Shown here in pieces: positions 1 through 7,330 of a DNA stretch of 64,000 bases. The notes beneath the pieces are model-generated. The model did no database searches. It saw nothing but the letters and a program-made list of their open reading frames with translations, and was not told where the DNA came from. Within the stretch, counting starts at the first letter, position 1, and every line of letters begins with the position of its first letter. A program made the position numbers and the translations under genes. Source of the stretch: Rhizobium etli_C (GTDB lineage Bacteria; Pseudomonadota; Alphaproteobacteria; Rhizobiales; Rhizobiaceae); NCBI RefSeq assembly GCF_014198605.1, contig NZ_JACIHU010000004.1; one strand, given 5' to 3'.

Positions 1-1
1 C

Positions 2-169
2 CCGCATGTCAAAACTCTGTCCGACTGCCGCGAGGCGCTTGAACCGCATGTGATGAAGATTGTCGCCGAGGCCGTCGGCTGGGGCTTTCCGCCGGCGGAA
101 GCGGCCATGGTGGTCGCCGATATTGCCGATGATTACATTCTGATGCTGTCGCGCGAACTGCGGCATTAA
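2..169 (+). CDS. C-terminal fragment of a hypothetical protein
   Basis: An open frame enters from the left edge and ends at a TAA at 167-169, giving 55 residues that end in RELRH. The fragment is rich in hydrophobic and acidic residues (AEAVGWGFPPAEAAMVVADI, then DDYILML) and looks like a small soluble helical protein. I do not recognise the family. The start lies outside the window. It is not obviously a phage gene, and it reads opposite to the prophage late genes that begin at about 1.2 kb, so it may be chromosomal DNA beyond the prophage edge. Confidence 0.5.
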   Translation, partial: PHVKTLSDCREALEPHVMKIVAEAVGWGFPPAEAAMVVADIADDYILMLSRELRH

Positions 170-484
170 ACGGTGCGCGGGCACCCGCACGCCACCGTCA
201 GCCAGGAATGACTGTATCAGTGGGCCGCGCAGCGCCTGCAGGGGTAGCAGGGGTGTACAGGAGACGAAAACCTGCCACGCGGCCCTGCGATCAAAACACT
301 GGCTCGTGCCGGAAGTTCCCGGCGGAGATACTTGAACGACGGAGTATTTCCTAACTTATTTCTCGATGCGGAAATATTCCGTTACCGATAGTCGCGCATC
401 CCGAGTAAAACGTCGTCGCACAATCTATTCAGGCCGCCTTTTCTGCTTCCGCCTTCGGAAATCAGACAGCTCGGCCGCATGCAT
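170..484. other. Intergenic stretch with one inverted repeat
   Basis: I see no supported gene here. The only clear structure is an imperfect inverted repeat, CGGAGTATTTCC at 340-351 against GGAAATATTCCG at 370-381 (one mismatch, 18-base loop). It has no T-run on either side, so it is not a convincing terminator. Confidence 0.4.
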
Positions 485-670
485 TCACCGCCATTTCGGC
501 TGGCGCGGCGGCGCATTGGCCTGGATCTCATGCAACGGCGCGTGAGATCCGAGCAGCTTCTTCAGCTTCTTCTCCTCCGCCGGCCCAATCCCAAACTTGC
601 GGCAATGCTCTGCAACATCATGCTCCCGCGGACCGGGAACGCGAACTTGGCGATTGTTCATGCTCTTCAT
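485..670 (-). CDS. Small basic conserved protein (61 aa), function unknown
   Basis: The start is well supported: AGGAGG lies 8 bases upstream of the ATG at 670. The 61-residue product is basic, with a central segment running from VRVPGPREHDVAEHCRKFG through EEKKLKKLLGSH. That resembles the short DUF3606-like soluble helical proteins common in rhizobia, but the match is only impressionistic. It has no membrane segment or signal peptide. It sits between the left-edge fragment and the last phage late gene. It could be a chromosomal neighbour or a small prophage cargo gene. Confidence 0.55.
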   Translation of the reverse strand: MKSMNNRQVRVPGPREHDVAEHCRKFGIGPAEEKKLKKLLGSHAPLHEIQANAPPRQPKWR

Positions 671-806
671 GTCTGTTTCCTCCTGAGAGGGATAACAAAC
701 ACCCGGCGGTTTGGTTCGTTAGCAACGTCTAAAATTTGGAAATGTCTGTTTGCGTACTGATATCGCCGTTAGCTGGGATTGCTCCAGCGAGATTGCCGCG
801 TTCACG

Positions 807-1235
807 TCAACTGATCTTCAACCAATGCCTGAGCGCCGCCACCGCCCCGTCGCTGGCATAGGCGATGATGCCGCCGGTCGTCAGCCCGGCAAAGGCGATC
901 AGGCCTGAAATCCCGTAGCCGATCGATTTCATCCGTTTCCACTCCTCGAGCGCCGGTCCGACCGTCTCCTGGCTCTTCTCGACGGTTTCCTTGAGCGTCC
1001 TGAACTCGGCACGGATCTGCTGATCGGCGCCGCCGCTGATCGCCACCCTGGTATCAAGATGGGCGATCTGCCTTGTCTGCTCGTCGAGCCGCTTGTGGAT
1101 CACCGCGCTGAAATCATGGGCATTGGCCTTTTCGTCGCTCATCTCCTGGCGCAGCAGCGCGACGTTTTCCTCGATGCCGGTCAGCCTTCCCTCCACGCGC
1201 CCGAGAGCACGCAGGATGTCGTCATTCGATGTCAT
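807..1235 (-). CDS. Phage-linked coiled-coil/membrane protein, DUF1515-like
   Basis: A 142-residue protein. Residues 1-95 are predicted helical/coiled-coil (ILRALGRVEGRLTGIEENVA, then several QIR/EFRTLKETVEK stretches). One hydrophobic segment follows at about 108-127 (IGYGISGLIAFAGLTTGGII), then a short tail. This N-terminal coiled coil plus C-terminal membrane anchor resembles the rhizobial DUF1515 family and holin- or tail-associated proteins. It is the last gene of the late operon, 12 bp after the SGNH hydrolase. Its exact role in lysis or at the tail tip is inferred from position only. Confidence 0.6.
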   Translation of the reverse strand: MTSNDDILRALGRVEGRLTGIEENVALLRQEMSDEKANAHDFSAVIHKRLDEQTRQIAHLDTRVAISGGADQQIRAEFRTLKETVEKSQETVGPALEEWKRMKSIGYGISGLIAFAGLTTGGIIAYASDGAVAALRHWLKIS

Positions 1236-1247
1236 GTCGGTGCCCCG

Positions 1248-3107
1248 CTAGGAATTGAATTTCAGTTTTTCGGATTGCGGAATGCCGCCGGCGATGCGGT
1301 CGATCATGATGGCCTGCGGGTGAACAAGGGATAGCGGCGAGAGCTCGCCGACGGATGGGGCCGGGCGAACGATGGAGCCGACTTGCACGATGACGGCGCT
1401 GGATCCCATATAGGTGATCACATTGCCTGAAATGCTGGCGATGGTCTGGGTGCTGAGACGAACGACGCCCTCGGGACCGGCGTAAATATGCAGCTGCTGC
1501 TCAGGCCTGAAAATGCTCGCGTCCGCGACGGTGATCTGGTTGTAGGTCGTGACACCATCCGTTCCGGCCTGCACGGCGATTGTCGTATTCGGAAGCTCCA
1601 GCATGCCGGGCCAGGCGCCGCCTTTCTCGGTCGAGGCCCAGGCTGCGTAGGTATCAATGGCGTCATCGCAGCAGGCCGACGTCTTCGCGAGAATGTCGTC
1701 ACGCAGACGCCATTTGCCGGAAGCATCAGTTCCGTCGGAAGGGTAAGTGTTGTTTGCGCCGTAAGACTGCCAGGCAGCCCGCATGCCCAAATCATTGACA
1801 ATGATTGATCCTGTCGCCGGAGAAGTGGCCGAACCGGCAAACTGAGGGGTAAACTGCGTCGGGTTCAGTACCGTCACCACGACGTTGCCATTGTATTCCG
1901 CCTGCGCTGCGCCAGAGATCGTGACTGTCTGCCCTGTAACAAGTCCGCCCGTCGCGGTGGAATGGGTTGCCGTGACCGTCGTTCCCACCGACGTCAACGT
2001 TGCGGACCTGGTGACCGTCGTGCGGCCGAGCGGAGGGAACGCGACGATCTTGACGCCGGCATATTCGGCGCGGATGCGGTTGACGAGCGACCGATAGTTC
2101 GTGTTGAACCAGGTGCTGTAAACCGTTGACGTATCGTTCTGTCCCATCTGGTTGACGACCGATGTAAACGGCCATTTGCTGTTGTTGAAGGCGATGATCT
2201 CGCGGATGATATCCCGGCGACGCGTCGCGATTGCCGAACCGGTTCCGGTGAATTCGCGCACGGACCCCGCCCCGGGCATGCCGATCAGGCAATGCGGAAT
2301 GCGTCCAAGACCGCCATCCCTATCGAGCCAGCGCCGCAGCCATCCGAGATTGCCGCGCGCGTCGGCGGCGGCGGAATATTCCTGTCGAGCTTCACCGATG
2401 CTGTCGACTAAGCCGAGCGCCACCGGACGGGCATCCCAATCTCCCTTGGCGACCATGAAGTCGGGACCGTAATATTGCGGTTGCGTCTGCAAGCCATAGT
2501 TCACATCGAGTGCAGCCGTGCTGTCGGCGAGCGGCGTGTCCTTGAAGGCAAGCAGAGTCGCGTGATCGCTCGCACCCCACACACGTTCGCCGCGATGTTT
2601 CTGGATGCGGTAGACCGGCCAGATCTTCTCGCCGACGGCGGTGTGATAAAACAGCCAGATTTCGATTTCGCTTTCCGGCGCGACGTCGGGAATGGTCAAT
2701 TCGTCCGTCCAGGCGCCGTTCGTCTGGTCGGCGACCGTCACCGTGTTCGAGCCGGAGAAGGTGCATTGGTAGAAGATGCCGGCGACGCGGATGAACATGG
2801 CATCGGCGATGACCGAATTGCCGGGCGCGCCGATCGCGCCGGTGACGATGGTTTCCTGCGGCGAGTTTCCGCCCTCCGTCGAGGCGAAGCCGGAAAGGTG
2901 GAAACGGAAGGTCCGCGTCTTATAGGACGGCGTGCCGACGACGATCTTGCTGCAGACATAATTCGTGCCGGCGGCGGCGGTGACGATGCCACCCGACGGC
3001 ATGCGGTTGCGGGTGGCGAAGAACATGTAGCGGTCGGGATCTCCCGCATTGCCGCCCGTCCCGCTCAGCAGCGGATTGGCAAGGGCAAGCGAAATGGCGT
3101 TCATCAT
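1248..3107 (-). CDS. Phage SGNH/GDSL-type hydrolase domain protein, likely tail-associated
   Basis: A 619-residue protein whose middle carries SGNH-hydrolase blocks. A GDS-like motif, VDSIGEAR, lies near residue 235 (the Gly is replaced by Val). GQND (block III, GxND) is near residue 323, and an LVHP element (DxxH-like) is near residue 594. The segment between the blocks is rich in Thr/Val/Gly beta strands, as in phage fibre or spike insertions. Enzymes of this fold on phage tails deacetylate or de-esterify surface polysaccharide. The start overlaps the Rz1-like stop (ATGA at 3107-3104), so the gene is translationally coupled to the lysis cassette. Substrate unknown; activity depends on the imperfect block I and V residues. 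Confidence 0.65.
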   Translation of the reverse strand: MMNAISLALANPLLSGTGGNAGDPDRYMFFATRNRMPSGGIVTAAAGTNYVCSKIVVGTPSYKTRTFRFHLSGFASTEGGNSPQETIVTGAIGAPGNSVIADAMFIRVAGIFYQCTFSGSNTVTVADQTNGAWTDELTIPDVAPESEIEIWLFYHTAVGEKIWPVYRIQKHRGERVWGASDHATLLAFKDTPLADSTAALDVNYGLQTQPQYYGPDFMVAKGDWDARPVALGLVDSIGEARQEYSAAADARGNLGWLRRWLDRDGGLGRIPHCLIGMPGAGSVREFTGTGSAIATRRRDIIREIIAFNNSKWPFTSVVNQMGQNDTSTVYSTWFNTNYRSLVNRIRAEYAGVKIVAFPPLGRTTVTRSATLTSVGTTVTATHSTATGGLVTGQTVTISGAAQAEYNGNVVVTVLNPTQFTPQFAGSATSPATGSIIVNDLGMRAAWQSYGANNTYPSDGTDASGKWRLRDDILAKTSACCDDAIDTYAAWASTEKGGAWPGMLELPNTTIAVQAGTDGVTTYNQITVADASIFRPEQQLHIYAGPEGVVRLSTQTIASISGNVITYMGSSAVIVQVGSIVRPAPSVGELSPLSLVHPQAIMIDRIAGGIPQSEKLKFNS

Positions 3108-3412
3108 CGGCGTGTTCCGTATCGGCTGGTGAGGTCGTCGTAAAATTGCACTGTGCGCCCCTGACGGGCATTGGCGCGGTCGAGCGCCTGGCGCTCACGG
3201 GCGAGGATGGCGATCAGCGGCTCGCCTTCGCGCACGGGCGCATGCGCTTCCTGCCTTCTCAGATCGTCGGGCAGCGGCGGCAGCACGATGCCGGCCGCCG
3301 CCTGCCCTTTGGCGCTCGCTGCCCTGTCGAGGCGCTCAGCGGCGGAGCAGCCACTGACGATCAGCAGCAGTGACAGCGCAAGCGCGGTTCTTTTGCGAAA
3401 GCTCGAGTTCAT
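3104..3412 (-). CDS. Rz1-like outer-membrane spanin lipoprotein
   Basis: A 102-residue protein with a basic N terminus, a hydrophobic stretch (LALSLLLIVSGC) and a lipobox VSGC with Cys22 as the lipidation site. The mature part has a short proline-containing segment (VLPPLPDD). It starts inside the 3' end of the Rz-like gene in another frame (overlap 3336-3412), the classic overlapped Rz/Rz1 layout. The o-spanin would sit in the outer membrane and pair with the i-spanin for the last step of lysis. The open frame extends further upstream, but the lipobox and the overlap with the Rz-like gene favour this ATG. Confidence 0.75.
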   Translation of the reverse strand: MNSSFRKRTALALSLLLIVSGCSAAERLDRAASAKGQAAAGIVLPPLPDDLRRQEAHAPVREGEPLIAILARERQALDRANARQGRTVQFYDDLTSRYGTRR

Positions 3413-3698
3413 AGGATCGGATCTCGTTTTCCAATGTGTCCCTGGCGGCCTGCTCGGCGGCCGTGGCCGCGTCCAGCCGCTTGCGATGCTCTTCGCCGGC
3501 ACGGGCCGCCGCTTCGCGCTGGCGCGCCATCTCGGCGGCCTCGGCTTCGGCGGCAACCTTCTCGGCCAGCACCACATAACCGGCGCGCGCCTCACGCCCT
3601 GCGGTGGGATAGCCGATCGCAACCGCATAGAGGTGATAGAGCAGCAGCCCGGCGGCGATGCCGGCGGCCATCCTCAGCGTATCGAGGAGGCCGAACAT
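3336..3698 (-). CDS. Rz-like inner-membrane spanin
   Basis: A 120-residue protein: one N-terminal membrane segment (about residues 9-29, MAAGIAAGLLLYHLYAVAIG), then a long Ala/Glu/Arg/Lys-rich coiled coil (about 40-110). This is the i-spanin architecture. Its ATG at 3698 shares a base with the endolysin stop (TGATG), which implies translational coupling. The longer open frame upstream is the shadow of the endolysin gene. Together with the nested Rz1-like lipoprotein it completes a holin-endolysin-Rz-Rz1 cassette. Sequence identity within spanins is low, so the call rests on topology, overlap and position. Confidence 0.75.
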   Translation of the reverse strand: MFGLLDTLRMAAGIAAGLLLYHLYAVAIGYPTAGREARAGYVVLAEKVAAEAEAAEMARQREAAARAGEEHRKRLDAATAAEQAARDTLENEIRSYELELSQKNRACAVTAADRQWLLRR

Positions 3699-4162
3699 CA
3701 CTTGCCCTCCAGGCAGAAGGCGCGTTCCTTCTGCCGGCGGCGCGTCAGGCCGGGAAAGGTGATACCGGCGGCGCGGTTCCACTTCAACAGCGCCTCGCAG
3801 CCCTCGGCCGTCCTGCCCTGGTTGATGAGCCGGACCGCGCTCGAACCGCAGGCCGCCGTAACGCCGACATTGTAGGCAAACGAGGTCAGCGCCACGAAAC
3901 GCGCGTCCGGCAGTGGCACGCGCACGCAGCTTTCGATGCCGCGCGCATAGGTCTGAAGCTCCAGCGCCAGCAGTGCCTTGCACTGCTCCACCGTCCTGCG
4001 GTCCCCGGGCCTCACCCCGTTGGTGCTGCCATAACAGATCGTCCAGGGCGGCCCCTTTGTCGCTGGATCCGGATAGGCATTCTGCCGCAGCCCCTCGAAC
4101 GAGCCGACGAGTGCCACGGCCATTGCGGCTGCCGCACTACCTTTCTGAAGGCGGTTTGCCAT
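3698..4162 (-). CDS. SAR-type phage endolysin, GH24 lysozyme
   Basis: A 154-residue glycoside hydrolase 24 muramidase. The catalytic Glu23 (FEGLRQNAYPD) is followed by Asp32 and Thr41 (PWTICYG), matching the E-D-T triad of P21/P22-type lysozymes with a three-residue insertion before the Thr. Conserved SFAYNVG and TRRRQKERAFCLEG elements follow. The N terminus (residues 8-21, GSAAAAMAVALVGS) is weakly hydrophobic and rich in Ala/Gly, as in signal-arrest-release endolysins such as P21 R, rather than a cleavable signal. That suggests Sec export, membrane tethering and release on depolarisation. The gene overlaps the holin by 26 bp upstream and the Rz-like gene downstream. Confidence 0.85.
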   Translation of the reverse strand: MANRLQKGSAAAAMAVALVGSFEGLRQNAYPDPATKGPPWTICYGSTNGVRPGDRRTVEQCKALLALELQTYARGIESCVRVPLPDARFVALTSFAYNVGVTAACGSSAVRLINQGRTAEGCEALLKWNRAAGITFPGLTRRRQKERAFCLEGK

Positions 4163-4391
4163 TCAGTTCTCCTGAGATTTGCTGTTGAAAGACGATACGG
4201 GCGACGATCGCCGCCGCGGCGAAGAGGCCCGATGCCACCGACATGGCGAGCTGAATGTAGAGGTTGCGAGGTATCCAGGTGCCGGCGACGAAATTGATGA
4301 CGGGCTCGAGGACGATGAAGATGAGCGCCAACGCCATAAGACGGACGCTCCAAGCGCGCCGCAGCACCGCGCGCCAGTTGTGGACGAGCAT
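4137..4391 (-). CDS. Putative phage holin with two membrane segments
   Basis: An 84-residue protein starting MLVHNWRAVLRRAWSVRL, with predicted membrane helices at about 17-36 and 46-68 and a charged C-terminal tail. This is a small class II-like or pinholin-like topology. The N-terminal NWRxVLxRAWSVRLM pattern is typical of holin proteins annotated in rhizobial and other alphaproteobacterial prophages. GGAG lies about 10 bases upstream of the ATG at 4391; an upstream in-frame ATG at 4421 is possible. It is directly followed by the SAR endolysin, a pairing expected for a pinholin. A decayed copy of its 5' end lies at 5762-5824. Confidence 0.7.
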   Translation of the reverse strand: MLVHNWRAVLRRAWSVRLMALALIFIVLEPVINFVAGTWIPRNLYIQLAMSVASGLFAAAAIVARIVFQQQISGELNGKPPSER

Positions 4392-4486
4392 GAGGTCGGC
4401 TCCGGATTGTGGATGTAGCAAAGCACCCGACTATATAAGGCGGGCGCGTATTTCGGTTATTCAGTGGGTGCCGTGTTCAACGAACG

Positions 4487-5632
4487 CTATCGATTAGGCG
4501 GATAAATCCGATCACGAAGCCTGAATATTGGCTGCTCGATATATTTGTAGGACAAGGCAGCCAGCAGCAGCGTTATTGACGTGAAGGCCCAGAACTCACC
4601 GAAACCATGTAATTCACGCCTCAAGCCAAAAAATGGCTCCAGCCAAAGCCGTGTCACGAAGAAATAGAACGTGTAGTTCACGATCTGGTGATAGACATAG
4701 GCACCGTAGCTGCGCTTGCCTATGAACACCAGAATAGGGGTTTCCATCACCTTCGCTGCGGCTGTTGCCTTGCCGACGGCGAAGAAATATATCAGCGATG
4801 ACGCGATCATATAAACCGGCACGTCGGCAAGTACTTTACCGACAAAACTACTCCGAACTGCAAGGATACCTTCGCTCATCTGTGTCAACGACAACAGGCA
4901 GAGCGCCGCGATGCCAGCCGCCATCATAGCGGAGAAACAGCGCGACACTGCAGGTGTAATCCGGCCTGTCGACGTGATTATGGCGACCGCTGCGCCAGCA
5001 GCCAATGAATCCAGATTTCCGAGTGTGACGAGAACATTCGCCTGCCCAAGATCGGCATACCAAGCAAAAGCGCGCCAGCCGATCGCAAGAGCAAATGCCC
5101 CCAATAGCGTAAGCTTCCAGGCATTCGGCCGGAGAAAGATCACTATCGGCGCCCAGAAAACATAGAACTGCTCTTCAACCGCGAGCGACCACCAAGGGGC
5201 GGCCGGCCCATAAGTTCCGATGCTGTCTCGAAAAAACACATTTGAGAGATTCTGCAGGAAGAAGATGTGATAAATCACGTCCTCCCGCACCGCGTCATTC
5301 AGTCCTATGCAAATGACAAATGTGAGAGCCAGATAATAGATGGGCTGGATGCGGAAGAACCGGCGGGCGTAGAAGCCCTGGAGAAGCTGGAGCCCCTTAG
5401 CCTCACGCCTTCGACCAGCTAAGTCGACGAGGATTCTAGTGATCAGAAATCCGCTGATCACGAAGAATATCAAGAGCCCGCCTCGCCCCCATTCGGCGAC
5501 GTTGTTGAGAAAGGGAAGCGGTGACCAATGAGCCATCAGCACCAAAAGTAGCGAGATTGCTCTAAGTCCATCTAAGCCGCGTATGCGACCGCGCGCCCGT
5601 ATTTCTAACTCTCGATGTGCAAGAGCATCCAA
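4487..5632 (-). CDS. Acyltransferase family 3 membrane O-acetyltransferase, OafA-like
   Basis: A 381-residue integral membrane protein with about ten hydrophobic segments and the family signature near the N terminus: RGLDGLRAISLLLVLMAHW, then FFVISGFLITRIL. These enzymes move acyl groups, usually acetyl, onto sugars of O-antigen, exopolysaccharide or Nod factors. The start is TTG at 5632, supported by GGAGG 8-9 bases upstream. The gene lies inside the phage late region between the lysis cassette and the tail fibre, so it is most likely a lysogenic-conversion (moron) gene that alters the phage receptor. Substrate unknown. Confidence 0.85.
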   Translation of the reverse strand: MDALAHRELEIRARGRIRGLDGLRAISLLLVLMAHWSPLPFLNNVAEWGRGGLLIFFVISGFLITRILVDLAGRRREAKGLQLLQGFYARRFFRIQPIYYLALTFVICIGLNDAVREDVIYHIFFLQNLSNVFFRDSIGTYGPAAPWWSLAVEEQFYVFWAPIVIFLRPNAWKLTLLGAFALAIGWRAFAWYADLGQANVLVTLGNLDSLAAGAAVAIITSTGRITPAVSRCFSAMMAAGIAALCLLSLTQMSEGILAVRSSFVGKVLADVPVYMIASSLIYFFAVGKATAAAKVMETPILVFIGKRSYGAYVYHQIVNYTFYFFVTRLWLEPFFGLRRELHGFGEFWAFTSITLLLAALSYKYIEQPIFRLRDRIYPPNR

Positions 5633-6098
5633 CGTTCAATCCCTCCGTCTCTCGGCGGAATAGCGCAATCCTGCCGGGATTGAAAGTGCCCCTATTTCCT
5701 CTGCTGTAGGCATCCTGTCGGGTTTTCCTTTCGAATCCAAAATTGAATAGCTTCGTCAGGAAAGCGCCATCAGACGGACTGACCAAGCGCGCCTGAGCAC
5801 CGCGCGTCAGTTGTGAACGAGCATGGGTGTCGTTGTGTGAGCATTTGAATAAGCTCCCTGCTCCTGGATGGAGACGAGTGCGAGTTGAGATTTCAACGAT
5901 GTGGGTTGGTGCGCCCGTCCAACTTAAATAGACACACGAGCGCGTATATTGAACGCGGGGGCTTAAGGATTCCGTTGCCTCCGTTGGTGATTTCGTCGGA
6001 GTCAATATGACCCGCCTTTAGCGATGATCTTCGCAGCCGCGTTCTGGCTGCGTTGCATGACGGAATGTTATCGTGATTGGACAAGCCTTATCCAATGA
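5633..6098. other. Intergenic region around the holin remnant
   Basis: Apart from the holin remnant at 5762-5824 and the Shine-Dalgarno sequence of the acyltransferase (just above 5632), I see no supported gene. Open frames here have no recognisable protein character. Confidence 0.4.
5762..5824 (-). pseudogene. Decayed 5' copy of the holin gene
   Basis: Reading the minus strand from ATG at 5824 gives MLVHN, then TGA, then RAVLRRAWSVRLMAL, matching the intact holin's first 22 residues except that Trp6 is a stop codon. At DNA level about 57 bp align closely with 4335-4391. Similarity ends abruptly beyond this. It is a partial duplication left when the acyltransferase gene came to lie between the two copies. 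Confidence 0.75.
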
Positions 6099-6659
6099 CT
6101 ATTCACGATATTTGACAACCCTGGCCGGCGAACCGACAGCGATTGCATATTCGGGGACGTCGCTTATCACAACGGCGTTCGCTCCAATCACGGCGCCGCT
6201 GCCGATTTTGACGTTCATCAGGATCTTCGCTCCGGCGCCTATCCAGACATCATTACCGATCTCAACTGTACCAATCTCAGCCTTCTGAAGCCTGATCGGC
6301 GTATCGCGCCTCATGCCGTGGCCGTGGTCGATGATCTGGACATCAGAGCCGATCAGAACATCGTTGCCGATTGATATCCGGTTCTTCGCCGTGATGATGT
6401 TGCGCCGGCCGATTACGGTGTTGTTGCCGATGAAGACTTTGGGCTCTGGCATTGTAAGTTGAAAGAACGACTGATCTTGGATGGTGACGTTATCGCCGAC
6501 CTCAAGGACGGCATCACCCACTAGGCGGAACTCAGCGCTGCGTTTCACCACGAGATTTTTGCCAGCCGCGGTGAAGTAGCGGAAGCGCTTATAAGCAGTG
6601 ACGAGCCGCTGGAATACGCCGCCTCGATTGCGATATGATGCCTTGTCGACCTGTGCCAT
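6099..6659 (-). CDS. Left-handed beta-helix acetyltransferase, WbbJ/NodL-like
   Basis: A 186-residue protein with repeated hexapeptides ([IV]GxxxxI), for example VFIGNNTVIGRRNIITA, ISIGNDVLIGSDVQI, VEIGNDVWIGAGAKI and VKIGSGAVIGANAVV, ending in AVGSPARVVK as in the WbbJ family of sugar O-acetyltransferases. His in IIDHGHGM is the likely catalytic base region. AGGAG sits five bases before the ATG. It lies between the tail fibre gene and the OafA-like gene in the same orientation, so it probably belongs to the same receptor-modification set. Its sugar substrate cannot be told from sequence. Confidence 0.85.
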   Translation of the reverse strand: MAQVDKASYRNRGGVFQRLVTAYKRFRYFTAAGKNLVVKRSAEFRLVGDAVLEVGDNVTIQDQSFFQLTMPEPKVFIGNNTVIGRRNIITAKNRISIGNDVLIGSDVQIIDHGHGMRRDTPIRLQKAEIGTVEIGNDVWIGAGAKILMNVKIGSGAVIGANAVVISDVPEYAIAVGSPARVVKYRE

Positions 6660-6709
6660 TTCTACTCCTGGCGTGATGGCAGCATGTCAAACACAGGTGT
6701 AGAGCTAAT

Positions 6710-7330
6710 TCAAGAGCTCCTTCCGCAAGGGAAATGAAAGCCATCGGTCCAGATCCAGATGCTGCCGGTAGAGCCGCCCAATGCCATGCGAATTTGCCGA
6801 CTTGTATTTGTCCATATCTCCTGCGATCCCACTGCGAAACCGCTTGCGACCTGGATAGTGCCAACGTTGGCGCCATCGCTGCCAGCGCCGGCAACAAGCG
6901 CACCTTGTGCAGGGTCGGACAGTAGAGCCGCGTTAGTCGTTGCCGACGATGTGAACTCGAAACGCAGCTTCGCTTTGACTTTCACCCCATTCGGCACAGT
7001 TAGCACCAGAAGCGTCGAGGTCGTAGAGATAGCGGCACCGACCGCGTCTTTGACCGGCGTAACAAAGGTATATTCGTCGCGCGGATACATCACGAACTGG
7101 CGGATAAGCGAACTTCCATCCGTCAGCACCACACCGATGCATTTGACGATGGTATAGCCGGTGAGCAGCGTTGTGGTGATGCCGGCGATCGTCGCCGAGG
7201 TCGAGAGAACAACGTCGAAAGACAGGTCGGCGTCCTTGCGCAACGCATAGGCGAAGTAGGTCGCATTTGCTGCGACAGCGCCGGCATCGAGGCCGCCGGC
7301 GCCCGTTCCCATCGCAAATGTTCCCGTCAC
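6710..7330 (-). CDS. Tail fibre, 3' segment separated by a frameshift
   Basis: This frame encodes about 206 residues from the first usable start, rich in Ala/Thr/Val/Ser and short beta strands (NATYFAYALRKD, PRDEYTFVTPVKDAV, TLLVLTVPNGVKV), as in the distal part of phage tail fibres. The same frame stays open upstream to about 7475 with good protein character (VGDFVVGLTLSNNSSSP). There it meets the end of the coherent part of the upstream frame. I therefore read it as the C-terminal part of the fibre that starts at 8067, now one frame off. The start at 7330 is only the first in-frame start codon. Confidence 0.6.
   Translation of the reverse strand: MTGTFAMGTGAGGLDAGAVAANATYFAYALRKDADLSFDVVLSTSATIAGITTTLLTGYTIVKCIGVVLTDGSSLIRQFVMYPRDEYTFVTPVKDAVGAAISTTSTLLVLTVPNGVKVKAKLRFEFTSSATTNAALLSDPAQGALVAGAGSDGANVGTIQVASGFAVGSQEIWTNTSRQIRMALGGSTGSIWIWTDGFHFPCGRSS

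Noticed and set aside
5562..6005. Minus-strand 147-residue frame over the holin remnant
   Set aside because: No family character; it overlaps the start of the acyltransferase and the remnant in another frame.
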